This document shows positions 21,768 through 34,240 of a stretch of DNA of 64,000 nt, one piece after another (position 1 is the stretch's first letter; the number at the start of each line of letters is the position of its first letter). Origin of the DNA: Earliella scabrosa (taxonomy: Eukaryota; Basidiomycota; Agaricomycetes; Polyporales; Polyporaceae); contig JABYQQ010000001.1 in the NCBI GenBank assembly GCA_022605405.1, forward strand, positions 3,720,001 through 3,784,000, written 5' to 3'. The position numbers and the translations under genes are program-made. Under the pieces are notes generated by a model that made no database searches, was not told the origin of the DNA, and was given only the letters and a program-made list of their open reading frames with translations.

Positions 21768-23488
21768 TCAGGGTTCTCCAGGGGGCTGCGTAGACTGAGG
21801 CGGGGTATTTAAGCATCGTAGCTCGATATCCCCCTCCGACAGTCCCGATCCCTTAGGCCGGACAACGTCCGCTTCGTCAACGGCAGGCATGTCGTCAATG
21901 CCGAACGAACCCAACAGGCCGGTTCCATGTTGGAAGACGAGTGATCCATCTCCTGTCGGGCTGCCAATCTCGCCCAAAGTGGATTCGTGGTTACGGACTC
22001 GGTGGTCGACTTCCTGAAGATCGACCATGAAGCGCGACATGAGGATGGTCGTCAACCTGCCAGCAGAGTTGAATTTGCGAGAACTACACCACAGGGTATG
22101 TGACTTACGGTTCGGAGAAGATGGTGATATAACTAGTATTTGAGAAGTCACTTCTAGTCACCTAGGGTGTAGTCATATAAGTATCAACGAATGACGATCT
22201 CGCATACAAGACTTACCGAGAGCATGGTCAGAACGAGGTGAAGTACGTTCAACATCAGTAAGCACCTATTGAATATAGTCAGCGGCCACGGAGTCACAGA
22301 GAACGATAGTTAGATCTCACATGAAGTAAACAGTGCCTACATTCGACCGTGAGGTGAGCAACCGATCCATGGACTGCGGAATAGACTGACTGACCGTCTC
22401 GTAGAATGACATACGCGAGGGAACGTTTCTCAAGAATTCCACTTCGGCGATTGTACAGGGTACCCCAAGTCACGGCGAGGACCAGGATGTCGGATAGGAC
22501 AAGTGAGCCTCGGGATGCAGCCACAACTAAAGGCAGAACGATCTGGTCAGCGAGCGGCGTCTTATAACAGAACCTGCACTGGCAGAACTCACATCTGTGT
22601 ATGGATCATGAACGTTCGCAACACAACATCAGGCCATGTTGAGACGTACCCGATTCTCATTGAATATGTAGTGGATTCGGATTCGGTACACCCGAACGGT
22701 GGGAAGATCGCGCCGGTCAACGTCCGGAAACGTGTCTACACAAACTTGTCCAGGATGGGTGACAGCAGAAATAATGTAAAGGTGACGTACGGCATTAACT
22801 CCGACTGGAACGATGGCCAAGATGAATATCAAGCAAGACATTGTGCGACTGGAGCTTAATGCGTATGCCCTCTTAGCAGAGAAACCTGTGACAGCAGTTT
22901 CAGCGAACCCTGCGCCCGGATGTGGGAATTTGATACTAACCTGCCCATGAGACGTATTGGAGTAGGTCGATCACCAGATTTCCTTCAAGGAACGCTTGGC
23001 ATCTAAACAGTTCCAAAGTCAAATGCTTGTGTGCAGGAGGCGTAAAACATTGTCACTGCGCACCTCTGCATCGATGCATCAGAATAGGGACTTAAGGGCA
23101 CTGTTCAAGGTTAAGACTCACCGCTTGTGTGGAGATCCAGGCGCTCGTGTCGCCAATGATATAGAACAAGAGGGTAGTATATCTGTTGCCGAAGAACAGG
23201 AGGGATGTGCCGGACCACGGTTTCGTCCAGAAGAACTTCACCTCCTCGGGAATCATGGCAACATATTCGCAGAAAAGGAGTACTGGGCGTACAATTACAT
23301 TAGAGGGAACAGCGCAAGTGACGATAGCGAGCGCGTCATGGCACCTGTTGCTGCTAATATACAATAGTTGTTGCTGGCGCTACACATTCGTACGTCAGTG
23401 CCGCAGAAGATGGTACTGTGAAACTAAACCTCACTCACACACTGCTGAATATCGCCACGATAGAGGCCACTTGTGCTTGGTCTGACAT
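21768..23488 (-). CDS. DUF6533-type seven-helix membrane protein
   Basis: Member of a large basidiomycete family of unknown function; about 350 aa in about 12 exons. Assigned exons (minus): 23488-23439, 23379-23345, 23282-23122, 23025-22941, 22885-22791, 22735-22650, a tiny exon near 22550-22610, 22526-22395, 22336-22321, 22265-22217, 22161-22109, 22056-21768. Landmarks in order: NNYCILAAT, MIPEEVKFFW, LLFFGNRYTT, IDLLQYVSWAGFSA, LAIVPVGVNA, FPPFGC, ASRGSLVLSDILVLAVTW, ILRDGTVYFM, LMLNVLHLVLTMLS, IFSEPLTTILMSRF, DLQEV. These fit the family order and end in a cytosolic acidic tail. The phase between exons 6 and 8 needs a 2- or 5-nt microexon that cannot be settled by eye. Ligand and signalling role are unknown. 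Confidence 0.8.
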
Positions 23489-25626
23489 TACAAAGGGAGG
23501 AGAGCAAGAAATGGGGACGATGAGCTTGGGGAGCACTTCTTGCTTGAGCCCCGCACTAAAGTATCCACGGTAGCCTCGTAGCCCGGCCGACTCCAGATGA
23601 TCTTTGGCACGGTAACATCGGGAATCGCCCATACCGAACTGAGAGGGCTGTGCTACCTTTCTCTGGATCGCGAATAGCAATGTGGAATTTGACGGTCAAC
23701 AACGCCGAAGAGTGGAAGACTCTTACGGAGAGGCTTCGACCACATCGCGTGCCTGAGTCTCCGACGGACTACGTGTGCACGACTGGTGAGGAATCGAGGG
23801 ATCCACATGGGTTTCATCGCTGACGTCGGAGACTTCCATGTCAGGGACCAATGTCCCAGAGCCCAGAATCAGACCCTGAGCACCGCACACTGGCAGATCC
23901 AAGAAAGACATGGAAGCGACGTGACGTGCAACTCTATCAGAGCAAGCGGGAATGAAAGACACGGACTGGCCGACGACAGCACTGGGCAGCTCGTAGCTCG
24001 GTATCCGTTCTTCCTACATGACCCATAGTGCGGTGCTGGACCACCACTGGCTGCATGGGTCTGTCGCTTGCCCTGTCTGTCCATGAATGATGATTGCGGT
24101 TCGATGGTTCCTTGGTAAACAAAACACGATGCCTATGCGCAGACGTCAACGACTGCGATCGATGCCCTGCGATTGCGGAGAGATAGTAAACAATACATGG
24201 TGTCATAGAAAACCGTAGACGTGCTCCTCATCAGCCGCACCAGACCCGGAGGCCTACTGCAGTGCGCCTGGGACCGAAGAGCGCATGACAGGGAGTCACA
24301 GGGTGGCACTAAGCTGACGTACCAGTAAGAGGACATCATAACCATCGGTGTCGTCAAGTGGCCGATACGTCAGGCTTCATAAAGTGAGGACACTGAACAT
24401 CGGCGGCGCCGAACGAAGCAAAATCGTGTATGAGGGGACGAATGGAGCATACGGCCCATGACTATCACATTGACGGACATCACGTACTTAAGTACATACA
24501 TGACACGATGGCATCTAGAAGAGGAAGTGTCAGCATTGCAGTGCTTCCAAAAGTACAAGGCACAATGGCGACGAATGAATCAGAGGTGTCAAGTCTGGAG
24601 CACACCCTACTCCTCAGAGGGAGAGGTATTACTCCTTGAAGAAATTCAAGAAGAGAACATCACATCAACAATATGTGAACCAGACGCACCTGCTTGTGAT
24701 CCATCCTCGTTCCAACCCCCTCCCATACCCCACTGCCGGATGGCAACTTGTGGAAACGAACGGACAAGCGTTCGAGAGCGGAAAAAATAGCTGCATCGGT
24801 GCAGGGTGATAGAGATCGCCTGCGGTGTAGGAGAGTAAGCCCCATTGTGTTGGTGGGTCCCCAGCGAGGAGGAAGGCCCACAACCGCATAACTGTGTCTA
24901 TGAGCAACGGTTCGCGCGACAACGTGCTCCCGGACGAGGCGAGTGCGCTCGTGTCTTCGCGCTGCTCGCAGGAGACGCTACCGGCGGCAGACCCGACACG
25001 GGCAAGCTGCCTCCCCGTCGAAGGATGAGGAGAGGCAGACAGTGAACCCGGCCGTCCATCGTCCGAGTCGCCAGAGTTGGAGGCGGAGCTTTCCAAAGAG
25101 AACAAGGAGCAGGGTCTGCGTCTCCGGGGACTTTCCCCACAGCTGAAGGTGAGAGGAGACTCTCTGTGCGTGTGCTGTGACGGCGGTTCTTCCTCACCGC
25201 AGGTAGGAAGAAACAAGTTGTCGAAATTTTGGCTACGCCTTGTACGGGCGCCTATGCCACGTGTGCACGCGCCTAAAGCTTCGCACCCAGATCCCGCACA
25301 TATCCCGCATCGACTCGCCGGTGAAACTATTAACATGTCGATGCTTCTCAACCACCGTTGATCCTCGGCGTGCACTGGTATGAGGCTGTCGCACAAGCTG
25401 GCTGTATGCCTAGGTTCTGCAAAGGCCTTCCGGCCGTTCAGTCCAGAAAGCGTTCAGAATCAGGCATGCGCTCCTGTAGCCGCGTATCCACTGTACAACT
25501 GGAAGGGTACATACTACAAAGATGAAACATTAATTCTTCTGCGTCTAAAGCTTACTCAGTCGTGCGTGTCCTGCTGATCTATCTGCAATTGAATGTAGGA
25601 CAGTGTCTCAAGACATGGGAAGTGAC
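23489..25626. other. 2.1-kb region without a recognised gene
   Basis: The longest minus-strand ORF, 24665-25396 (243 aa), is rich in Ser, Gly and Arg and ends with a hydrophobic segment (LWAFLLAGDPP, QLFFPLS), but matches no family I know. A second at 23723-23962 ends in an acidic Ser/Thr-rich tail resembling the tail of the adjacent DUF6533 protein. GT-AG intron-like gaps occur near 24260-24330 on the minus strand. It could be a decayed or unrecognised second membrane protein. No confident model could be built. Confidence 0.3.
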
Positions 25627-26868
25627 TCACTGCTTGTGTTCGGGAATTATATCTGACCCCTTGCCCTCAGTGAGGTACTGGCGGAGGTTGCTCAGCGCGC
25701 GAACCTCCATCTTCTTCTGCGAGTCGCACGTCTCCGTGCCCATATGCGGAAGGAGGGTCGCGTTGGGGAATTCCAGCAGGCGCGGGTTCACTTCGGGCTC
25801 GTTTGGGTAGACGTCGAGGCCAATGCCGCCAAGCTGCGAAGCGCGTGAAGGTCAGCTCATGACATCCAAGGTACATGTGAACTACGTACATGTCCGTCTT
25901 CAAGTGCACGAATCATCGCAGCTTCGTCGATAACCTTTCCGCGCGCGGTGTTGACAATGACGGCTCCTTTCTTGAGCTTCCGGATCATTTTCTCGTCGAC
26001 GATATGCTCTGTGTCCGGGCGTAGCGGTACGTGCACGCTCAACACGTCCGCCTGTGCCAGCATCTCGTCGAGGCGGTCTGTGCCATAATACTCACACCAC
26101 GCTGGCGCCTGAACGTTTTTGTTCCGGGAGTGGTAGACGACACGCATTGGGAAGGCATGCGCGAGCTCGGCGAGGCGCAGTCCAATCCCTCCAAGCCCGA
26201 GGATCGCGAGTGTGCGCCCGGTGAGGTCGTGTGCAGCACCCGAGCGGTGGGAGGACTTCCACTTTCCGGCGCGCAGGTCCTGCTCGGCGTGTGCGAACAG
26301 ACGAAGTGCAGAGATCATCAGGTAGAGCGCGGTAGTGGCGGTCGCATCGTCGACGGCTCCAGGAGTGTTCGAAACCGTGATCCCTGAGAGCACGAAGATC
26401 GGATGTCATTAAGAGCAATAGAGCGACAGAAGGCGAGCGTGCCTACCGCGCTCTTTGCATGCTTGGACGTCGATCTGGTCGTATCCGGCCCCATTGTGCG
26501 CGATCCATTGGACGGTCGAAGGAAGCTTCGAGACAAGTTCCCTGTCGAAGACACCGATACGGTCCGTGGAGACGTTGTGTCTGTAAATGCCGACGATGCC
26601 GTCGTATTTCCCTCCTGACTGAAGCCCCGTGAAGAAGTCTGCGCGATCGGGCGAGTCCATGCGCTGGGTTGCGTGAGCTATCAACCCCTGTCTTCTGTAG
26701 AGGCGAAGGTACACACCACTACTTCTGCGAGCCCCTTGAATAGCTCATCGCACTCCTTGTGTGCCCAGACGAGGTCACCTAGATAGCGTAAGTTCCCCAG
26801 TGGTTCGTCAAGCTTCAGATCTCAGTCTGATGGCTCAGCGACTTACCGCAGATCAAGACTCGGGCCAT
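25627..26868 (-). CDS. D-isomer-specific 2-hydroxyacid dehydrogenase (glyoxylate/hydroxypyruvate reductase type)
   Basis: NAD(P)H-dependent reductase of 2-oxo acids. Five exons on the minus strand: 26868-26847, 26778-26717, 26663-26447, 26383-25890, 25833-25627; 333 aa. The Rossmann motif GLGGIG lies at 163-168, and catalytic Arg248 (NTARG), Glu277 (YPNEPE) and His295 (LPHMGTET) are all present. TPGAVDDATA precedes the dinucleotide fold as usual. After the second beta strand the sequence is YHSRN rather than an acidic residue, which suggests NADPH preference and a glyoxylate/hydroxypyruvate-type substrate as in yeast Gor1; this is inference. No regulatory ACT domain follows, so it is not a classical phosphoglycerate dehydrogenase. 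No biosynthetic neighbours are seen. Confidence 0.92.
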
Positions 26869-28085
26869 ATTGGGTGTTTGAATCGTATAGGGTCGCTGTC
26901 AAGGGCAGAAAGAGAAGTATCGCTCTCGATCTTATAGGCTCCGCATGATGGAGGGCTCGGGCCGTGCCACCGTGGTGCAGGATCACGCGTAGTGCCCGTG
27001 GTACGGACTTCACGTTGGATAAGGATGGGTTCCGGGTGTTGAGCGAGTATGTGCGTAGACGACAGTGCGTAGATGTGTGCGCGCTCACTCTCCAGCGATA
27101 GAAACGTGCTCCACCCAGCAGAAATTTGTCGGACCCAACCCACGACGCGTACGGTGGAGGACCAGAGCATAAACGCCGACCGACGCGGCAACCACCGGAC
27201 CGAACATACGCGCCCCGCGCCGACGGTGCGGTCCGGGTTTGTTCTCCCAATCCTCCGCGTCACTGTCCCCAGACAGCCCCAGACCGTCCCTCCAACTCAG
27301 CGGCCGCTTGCCTCAAGCCTCAGGCGCGTTTTTCTGGCCCGCAATATATGGCAGGATGCGACCACATAGCAGCGGTTGAACAGCATCCTGCTAGGCTTTA
27401 CGTCGGTACGTGATTGTTACCACCGCTTTTCTCACTGGCATTGGCAGCGGGTACTATACTGAGAGTCGGAGTACGCAGGGGTCGGCGTTGATCCTGAGAA
27501 TCAGGGGACGGGGTACCAATCAGGTATCGTCAGCCGTGTCATAAAAACGTAGCTTACCTACCGATCTACAGAATGGTCCAAGTCATCTTGTGCGGACCCC
27601 GGAAAGTTGTCTCCATGAGGACGTTGCCGGACATGTTGTCCTCGCTTCCGAGCTGCCTATGCAACCCTCAATAGGGACTTCAAGCACTGCTATAGGTCAA
27701 CGCCTCATTCGTATAGCTATTCACGACACTCGATGGCACGATACGACAGGGTGAACCCGTACACCACTGTTACCCGAGAACTGGTAGGCACCCCGCCTTC
27801 CATTTCCGATTGATACTCAATTACTGAGCGAAAGTGACGGACTTTGCTTCCGTACACCGCAGCCTGTGCATCTAGCGTGGTGCCTGTTATCCTGTTATCT
27901 GGCACGGTCTCCGAATAGGCATCGACTTGCTGTGTCGGGTCTCTTGGAATCACGATGCATGGAAGCGCATACGTGAAGGGTCTCGAACAGTGATACATTG
28001 CAAGTCGTCAACAACATCCGTTCAAGGTTTCGTTACCGTCAGAATTCTGCATGGGCTCCTGTCTCGCCCCCTTCATCACGGGCAG
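26869..28085. other. Intergenic region
   Basis: Contains the promoter of the 2-hydroxyacid dehydrogenase and the 3' flank of the first cytochrome b561 gene. ORFs at 26843-27413 overlap on both strands and are motif-free. No gene supported. Confidence 0.5.
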
Positions 28086-29116
28086 TTACGCGTTCTTGAC
28101 CTCGCTGGCGGCCGACGGCTCGGCCTCGTGTGCCATGGGTTGTTTCGTAAGCTCGGTACTGGAGCCGATTTCGTTGCGCTGCCGAGCATCCTGCTCCTGC
28201 CTGAACTGGCGTTGCAGGAGGAGGATGACGCCGGCAAAGTACGCAATCGACAGGAGCTGTACACCGTTTATCAGCGACATCCAGGGATCCCAGGGCCACA
28301 GGGTACTCACAATGATCCAGACATACCAGAAGACGTTGGCTCCGTTGGAGATGGGACCCCTACCCGTCTGCGCCGGCCATTCCGAACGGAAGCCCGTGCG
28401 GACCTACGAAGGCAAAAGCGGTGCCCCCAGCGCTGTCAGCCCGTCGACCGCGGAATCGAGGAGGACCACAAAAGAAGCTCAGGGTTCCGAGCGCAAACAG
28501 GAAATGGGCACTGGCAGGCCAGCGCGCAGCAGCAGACGGCCGGGGCCCGTAACTCTAAACGAAACACGCAAGACCGCACGCACCTGGAACATGGCGAGCG
28601 CGATGATCAGCAGACCGCTCACGGCATGGAAGTAATTCTGGTAGGGACGGCGGCCCTGGCCCTTGGCCCATGCCTTCGGCTTCCAGTAATGAATGGTCGC
28701 CCCAAACGCGAGCTGTGCCAGATAGAGCACGAAGATCGCGACGCCCCACTGCTTGTGCACGTCGTTGGCCCCACCCGAGGCCGCGAGAACGACTGCGTGG
28801 AAGCCCAGGGACACGCCGATAATGATAACAGGGCCGGCTGTCAAAAAGGTCAGTTTCATAATGTGCTCACTCTCCACGCGTTTGCAGGGAAGAGTAGGGG
28901 AGGGCGTTTCAACGCGTGCCGGATGGCTAGGGAATGGTACGCACCTATCGCGAACTGGATGATCCAATGCGCCGTGTACCATTTTGGAGTGAACGTGCGC
29001 GTGTACCGCGCGACGAGCGCACCGAGTGGGAGGAGCCCAAGGAATCCGATGACACAAAAGATCGCATGTGCGATGATGTACTTCTCGAATGGAAATAACG
29101 GTATGACGAGAGCCAT
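28086..29116 (-). CDS. Cytochrome b561 domain protein (no DOMON)
   Basis: Probable transmembrane ferric reductase or electron carrier. Four exons on the minus strand: 29116-28945, 28837-28584, 28403-28311, 28256-28086; 229 aa. The start MALVIPLFPFEKYIIAHA places the first helix immediately. About five helices follow. The conserved haem histidines are visible in IIAHAIF, TAHWIIQF, DVHKQWG and NYFHAVSG, two pairs for two b haems. RTGFRSEW and ISNGANVFWYVW are shared with the downstream paralog. The C-terminus is a short cytosolic tail rich in Q and E. The join GPVIIIGV matches GPVVIAGV in the paralog, and exon 3 is 93 nt in both. No DOMON domain is found upstream, so this is the short form. Confidence 0.85.
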
Positions 29117-30053
29117 GGTCGTGTAAAGAAATTGGACTGCGGCTTGAAGACCGCGTTCCCTGTTGCCAATCGGGGACGAGGTTTTGCCTGTAGCGCGTTT
29201 GCGAGGCCCTGCCGTCAAGGATTAATGTCAGAGGCACAGATATGCCAAGTAGAGGGGCAGTGCTTGGAGACGTACGGGGAGGGTATGTAGTCCTCGCACG
29301 GAGGGCGTGTTTTTAAACCGACCACTCTGAGTGGTGGGATTAGACTACGCCCAAAGTTCCCGGACGCTGTGAGTTGTGGGCAAGTAGACCGTGCATCTCT
29401 CTCACCACGTCCGCTGGGAAGCTGCGGAAGAGACTTCCTATTGCCCGGGCAGTGGCATGACCGATCGAACAGTCTCTTTGCGCTGCTCGTGTGAGAACGA
29501 AGCCCGCGGACTGTGGGAAGTATCCAGTGCTTACTGGTCCCCAGAAGAGCAGTAGCAAGCAACGAGGAGACGGTGGTATTATCGCCTGCGTTGACCTGCT
29601 ATGGCGGCCGAGAAGTGGCATTGCTTGAGGTTCGCGGCCGCTGTGCTGGCCGTGAGTGCGTGTCGACTGGATCTATCCTGCGGGTCTATCAGTGACTAGG
29701 GTCGACGAACACGTCTCCACTCACCAACATGCGCCATTGAACGCATCTTATGGCCGAGAGACTCGTGTCAAGCCGGTAGCACACTGACAGTGAAGTTCCG
29801 ACGCAGTTGAGGTCATCGGACCGGCAATCCGGACAGTCGAATACGTGCGATATACTATGATGTCCGTTAACACACTACTACTGTATACGGATGCTACACT
29901 ACAATATCGTCCGATGCATATTCTCAGCAAGGTATCTAGGGTGTATCGCTGAGTCTCGTCAATCAGGCCAACGTATCTATCGTCCATTAGACATTCAGGG
30001 GATGTGCGGAGTCTACCGCACTCCCATCCAACGTTACAAGAAGGTTCATGTCT
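29117..30053. other. Spacer between the two cytochrome b561 genes
   Basis: About 940 bp. The minus-strand ORF at 29215-29562 has no DOMON features. An AT-richer stretch near 29850-29950 is probably the 3' flank of the downstream paralog. No gene seen. Confidence 0.5.
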
Positions 30054-31783
30054 TCATCCCCGGTCTGAGTACCGAGGCTCGTCAGAGTAGCTGTTGCGCA
30101 TTGGGTACTCATCTTGCTGTGCCTGCTTGCCAGCAGGACGCTCTTGCCGGAATTGCTTGGGAAGGAAGGCGAGGCCAGCCAAGTATAGCACGGGAACAAG
30201 CTATTATTGGCAGATCAGCATAGTACTAAATAGAGACGAGAGAGCAGTCCTACGTACCACGACCCAAACGTACCAAACGATGTTGGCAGCGTTGCTGATG
30301 GGTGGCCTACTGGTTGCCTTGACCCACTCCACCCTGAAGCCAGAACGCACCTAGACCTACCGTGTCAGGATGCAAAACCCGCGTTGTCAGATGAACACGT
30401 ACCTGGTAGAATGCGAGCGCGATCACAAGGATACCAAGAACAGCGTGGAAGTAGTTCTGCACAGGTCGCTTCTTCTTCACAGTCCAAGACGACGGCTTGA
30501 CCCAGTGGATGACCGCGCCAAGGGAGCACTGGACGAAGTAGAGCGCGAAGATTGCAACGCCCCACTTCTTGTGGTCATCGTCGAGATGCATCGCGCCCGC
30601 GGTGGAGACCGACTGAATACCCAAAGCGACGCCCGCTATGACGACAGGGCCGGCTGTAATGGGAAAACACGACCATTGATCAGCGCGTGTCCGCCCGAAA
30701 CGCGAACAATCACCGCCATACCGAGCGCGAATTGGAATATCCAGTGACCCTTGAACCACGCGCCTGTGAAGGTGCGCGCATAGCGTGCGAGGAGGGCGCC
30801 AGCGGGGAGCAGGATCAGGAACCCGACCGTGCACAGTATCGCGTGCGCGACGATCATCTTCTGGTAGGGGAGCAGCGGGAGCTCGACCTCGCCACTCGAG
30901 GGAGGGGCGTTCGGGTCTGCCGAGAATGATATCCGCGTTGGGCCCGAGTCGATGTGTTGGATGAGGTTCGCGCCCCTCGAGCTGTCGTCGGGGTTGACAG
31001 TGCCAAACGCCCAAATGAGGTTCTGCGTCGTGCTGCCGTCACTCTGTAATCACGGCCGGTGTCAGAACAGCCGCGACCGGAGCGCGCCAAGCGGCACATG
31101 AGACGCGTACGTACCGGGATGCTGAACACCAACGTGGGTTCTGACCCAGTCACATCGCTGGAGGCAGCGTCTGCCGTCGCGACCCGCGCCGGGTTCGAGT
31201 CGAGCGTCGGCATGACTTCCCCTGGCGCTGTACGCTGCGAGAGGGTAATGGTGCCATCGGAGTTGGGCCACATAATCACCATAGGACTGCCCGCCATTTG
31301 AGTGCCAAAGCCCCTGACGTGCGCTGGCAGATGAGCAGCGTGACAACCTCGCGGACACAGCGCCACTCACATTGCCATCCAACCCAGTTCCGCCTGGCCC
31401 GTGCTCTGCATGGTGTCTGCCAAGCAGCATCAACGATCCGCCGTGCAACCTGCCGATGCATGCTAATGTGCCACTGACATTGTACTGTCGAATCGTTCAT
31501 GACACCGTTGATGCACATATACCGCAAGCACACCGAGCCTGTCAACGTCGACGTAGAATTGGAAGCGGCGTCGGAGCCTGCAGCCCCGGCGGCGGAATTG
31601 CTGGACCCAGTTGTGCCTTCATCGTCGTCGCTACCGTAGTTGTCGTGACCCGACCTCTGGCGTCGAGCAAATGTCAGTCCGTCGGTGACGCGAACCGGTG
31701 TGCAATCGCTATACTTGACTTACTCTGGCGGCGGCAACTAGAGAAGCAAGACCGAGGGTAAGAAGAGCTAAACCCGATCGCAT
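30054..31783 (-). CDS. Secreted-type DOMON plus cytochrome b561 protein
   Basis: Likely plasma-membrane haem protein passing electrons across the membrane. Eight exons on the minus strand: 31783-31724, 31656-31479, 31416-31371, 31313-31115, 31043-30722, 30653-30403, 30350-30258, 30200-30054; 431 aa. A signal peptide (MRSGLALLTLGLASLVAA) is followed by a D/S/G-rich linker, then a DOMON domain (about 55-200). QYTMQSTGQAELGWMAMGFG and GSPMVIMWPN resemble the haem domain of fungal cellobiose dehydrogenase; Met101 and His191 are plausible haem ligands. The b561 domain follows, with His in VAHAILC, KGHWIFQF, DDHKKWG and NYFHAVLG. The tail KQFRQERPAG is cytosolic. It is the longer paralog of the gene at 28086-29116. 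The electron donor or acceptor is unknown. Confidence 0.9.
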
Positions 31784-34240
31784 GGTTCCGGTCAGCGAAG
31801 GAGAGTGGACCCAATTCAGCGAACCGGGAAACCGTACCCAGGAGTTATATACGTGGTAAGGTCGCCTGGGAGCGGGTAGGTGCTGCGCCTGCACTGGGCG
31901 TTCCATGCTCGGTGACATCGGTGAGAGAGTACTGATAGCCTGCACAGGGAGCTATGGGCGTCTTGCTATTCCCAATTGGTTAGGCGGAACGCTGTATGGG
32001 GTAGCGCCTCAATCAAACTCGCCATTCCTGGTTCGCCGAGCGGGAAGACGTGCATCCGTATTGGCTGCTGGGGCGCTCCGCAGCAGCCACACCCTGAACT
32101 CCAGGCTCAGCTCGCGTTCTATCATCGCGTCCAAGCTTCCATCCTCCACCGGCATATGACATTTGCCTTCTCGCTTCCTGCTGCGCCTGCAGTCCGTCGT
32201 TTCCCAGAAATCTGCGTCAACCGAGGCAGTGCTGAGAGGCTGAACTACGCCTACCGAACGAACTAGTCCTGTCTCATTATATTGTCTGCTTCCTCGTCCC
32301 AGCCTCAGGTGTTATCCGAGTGTCGGAGTGCATCATATGATCCGTGCACTCTGCAGCATGCGCGTCGATCAGCACAACATGGAGAATGGGGTTGCACAGC
32401 ATGACTCCCACGTCAGCTGCGCACGTCTTCGGCTTTTTGCTGTGAAACCATGAGTTATCCTCGGACCTGGTGTCAGTGATCGAGAGGTTGGTCAGTAAGC
32501 GCCCCTGTTTGAGACACGTAGGTACAATGGACACGATGTGCATACTCGGCCGTCAGAAAGTGACAGTTGAGCGTCAGTGGTGGTGCACTGTGCCACCTAC
32601 CTGCAGCCTAAGGTACATGTGCGCCCGACACCAAGGTCCATGAGTATGAGACCGCGGGACGACGCTCGGCAGGCGTGAGTATCTGCTTGAACTCACTTCC
32701 AATCGCAATCACAGCATTTACGAGAATGCATGACCGCAGACTGTCTTGGTGAGAACATGTTGCTGGACAGGCATCGCGTGCCGTCACCCGCGAACAAACA
32801 GTGGCTGAGCTATACTTTAACCCGTGTGTGAGTGCGGTACGAAGATGGTAAGCGCAGTAAGTCCAATACGTACTTCGTTGATATCGCAGCACTATGCTTT
32901 GCTGCCCTCACTCCTCGTGGGGCGATGCCCCACAAAGGAGACAACGTAGTACTAGTACACAAAAGAATGTACGTCTCCTGAGATTGGAATCGGGTGCAAT
33001 AGTTGCCAGTGGGGTGCGCAGCTATAGGCATCGCAATGCCTTGCATCGTCATAGTCTGCAATAGGAACTAGGGCCAGTCTAAGCTTCATGTGACTCAGAA
33101 CATGACTCATATACACCTTCTGCCTTCCTTCATGAGCAGACTTGTCTAACTTGCGGTGTGGAGAAAGTAACCGAAGACATCAGATGTGACGTACTGTGTC
33201 AAGAATCTTTTGGGCTGAACGACATGGTCGCCCACAATGTTCTCCCGCAGAGCACCGATTCGGGAGTGCACTGCAAGGTCGATTGTTCATGTCTGGCCCC
33301 AGCCTGGCGGCTGAGAGTGCGTCAGACGGTTTGTCCTTTGGAAGCGTCATGCCACGAGTGAGTTACTCACGAGCTAGTGGACGCAACTATCATTCTCAAA
33401 GCGTACTTATCCAAGTCGATTATGACGGTGCGTCGGCATAGACACGATTCGTCCAACCATGTTTGAGGCGTGTCTATACTCCTTGAAGCGTTGATAACAC
33501 GAACAGTTGGATTGTAAACGTTCAAGCTGTAAGCAGGCGAACCGTCTGACTGTATCTTGGGGGTGGCAGCCGTTGATGCTGGTGTATGTTGTAAGGAACT
33601 TCGCAGCCTTCGGATAGTATGGTGAGCCCCGGTTGCCAATGTTGAGGCAATAGGGCAGTCGATATGTGTGCGAGTTGAAGGATAAAGACGACCGGGTTGT
33701 TGTCGCGAGTCTGGACAGGTTCCAGTGTGATCGAGAGCCGGAAGATCAGAGCAAGTAGTTGAAGATCACCGATTCAACCGCACTAGTACTGTGAATATAG
33801 GATGCGATCCAAGGACCAAGGAGTCCAGCCAGTCGAGTTGGCAACGATGCAACAGATTCGGCGACAAGTGCAAACACTGCAGCCCAGTTGACCCAGTGCA
33901 CATCGCAGATCCCCCGGATCCCGGCCAAACGGTTCCTAACTTGGCAGGAGCCGGTCAAGGTCAACTCGTCACCGCCGGGATGGCGCGCCGAGCGTCGCCG
34001 AGACGGAGGCAACGACCAAATGGCGGGGGAAGAACTGCCGGATCGGGGGCGCGACCGCAGTAGCGACGGCACTGGGACCTTGGAGGGGCCGGCGCCACTA
34101 CGAGGACTCTTGTGTGCGCGACCAGGTCGAGGTCATCACATCTTGTTCTCGTCCGTCCTTCCTTCTCTCTCGCCCGTCAGGGCTCCTCTGCTCTGCTCAT
34201 CTGGTGATATACGCTCTTACGACCTCCTAATTCCACCGTC
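31784..34240. other. 2.5-kb region without a recognised gene
   Basis: Includes the promoter of the DOMON/b561 gene and that of the magnesium transporter. ORFs of 60-170 aa occur on both strands (for example 32608-32892 minus and 33888-34397 plus) without motifs or consistent splice joins. GA- and CT-rich sequence near 34140-34200 probably belongs to the transporter promoter. Confidence 0.45.

Noticed and set aside
27927..29126. 399-aa plus-strand ORF
   Set aside because: Antisense to the first cytochrome b561 gene, whose exons show all haem histidines; no motif on the plus strand.
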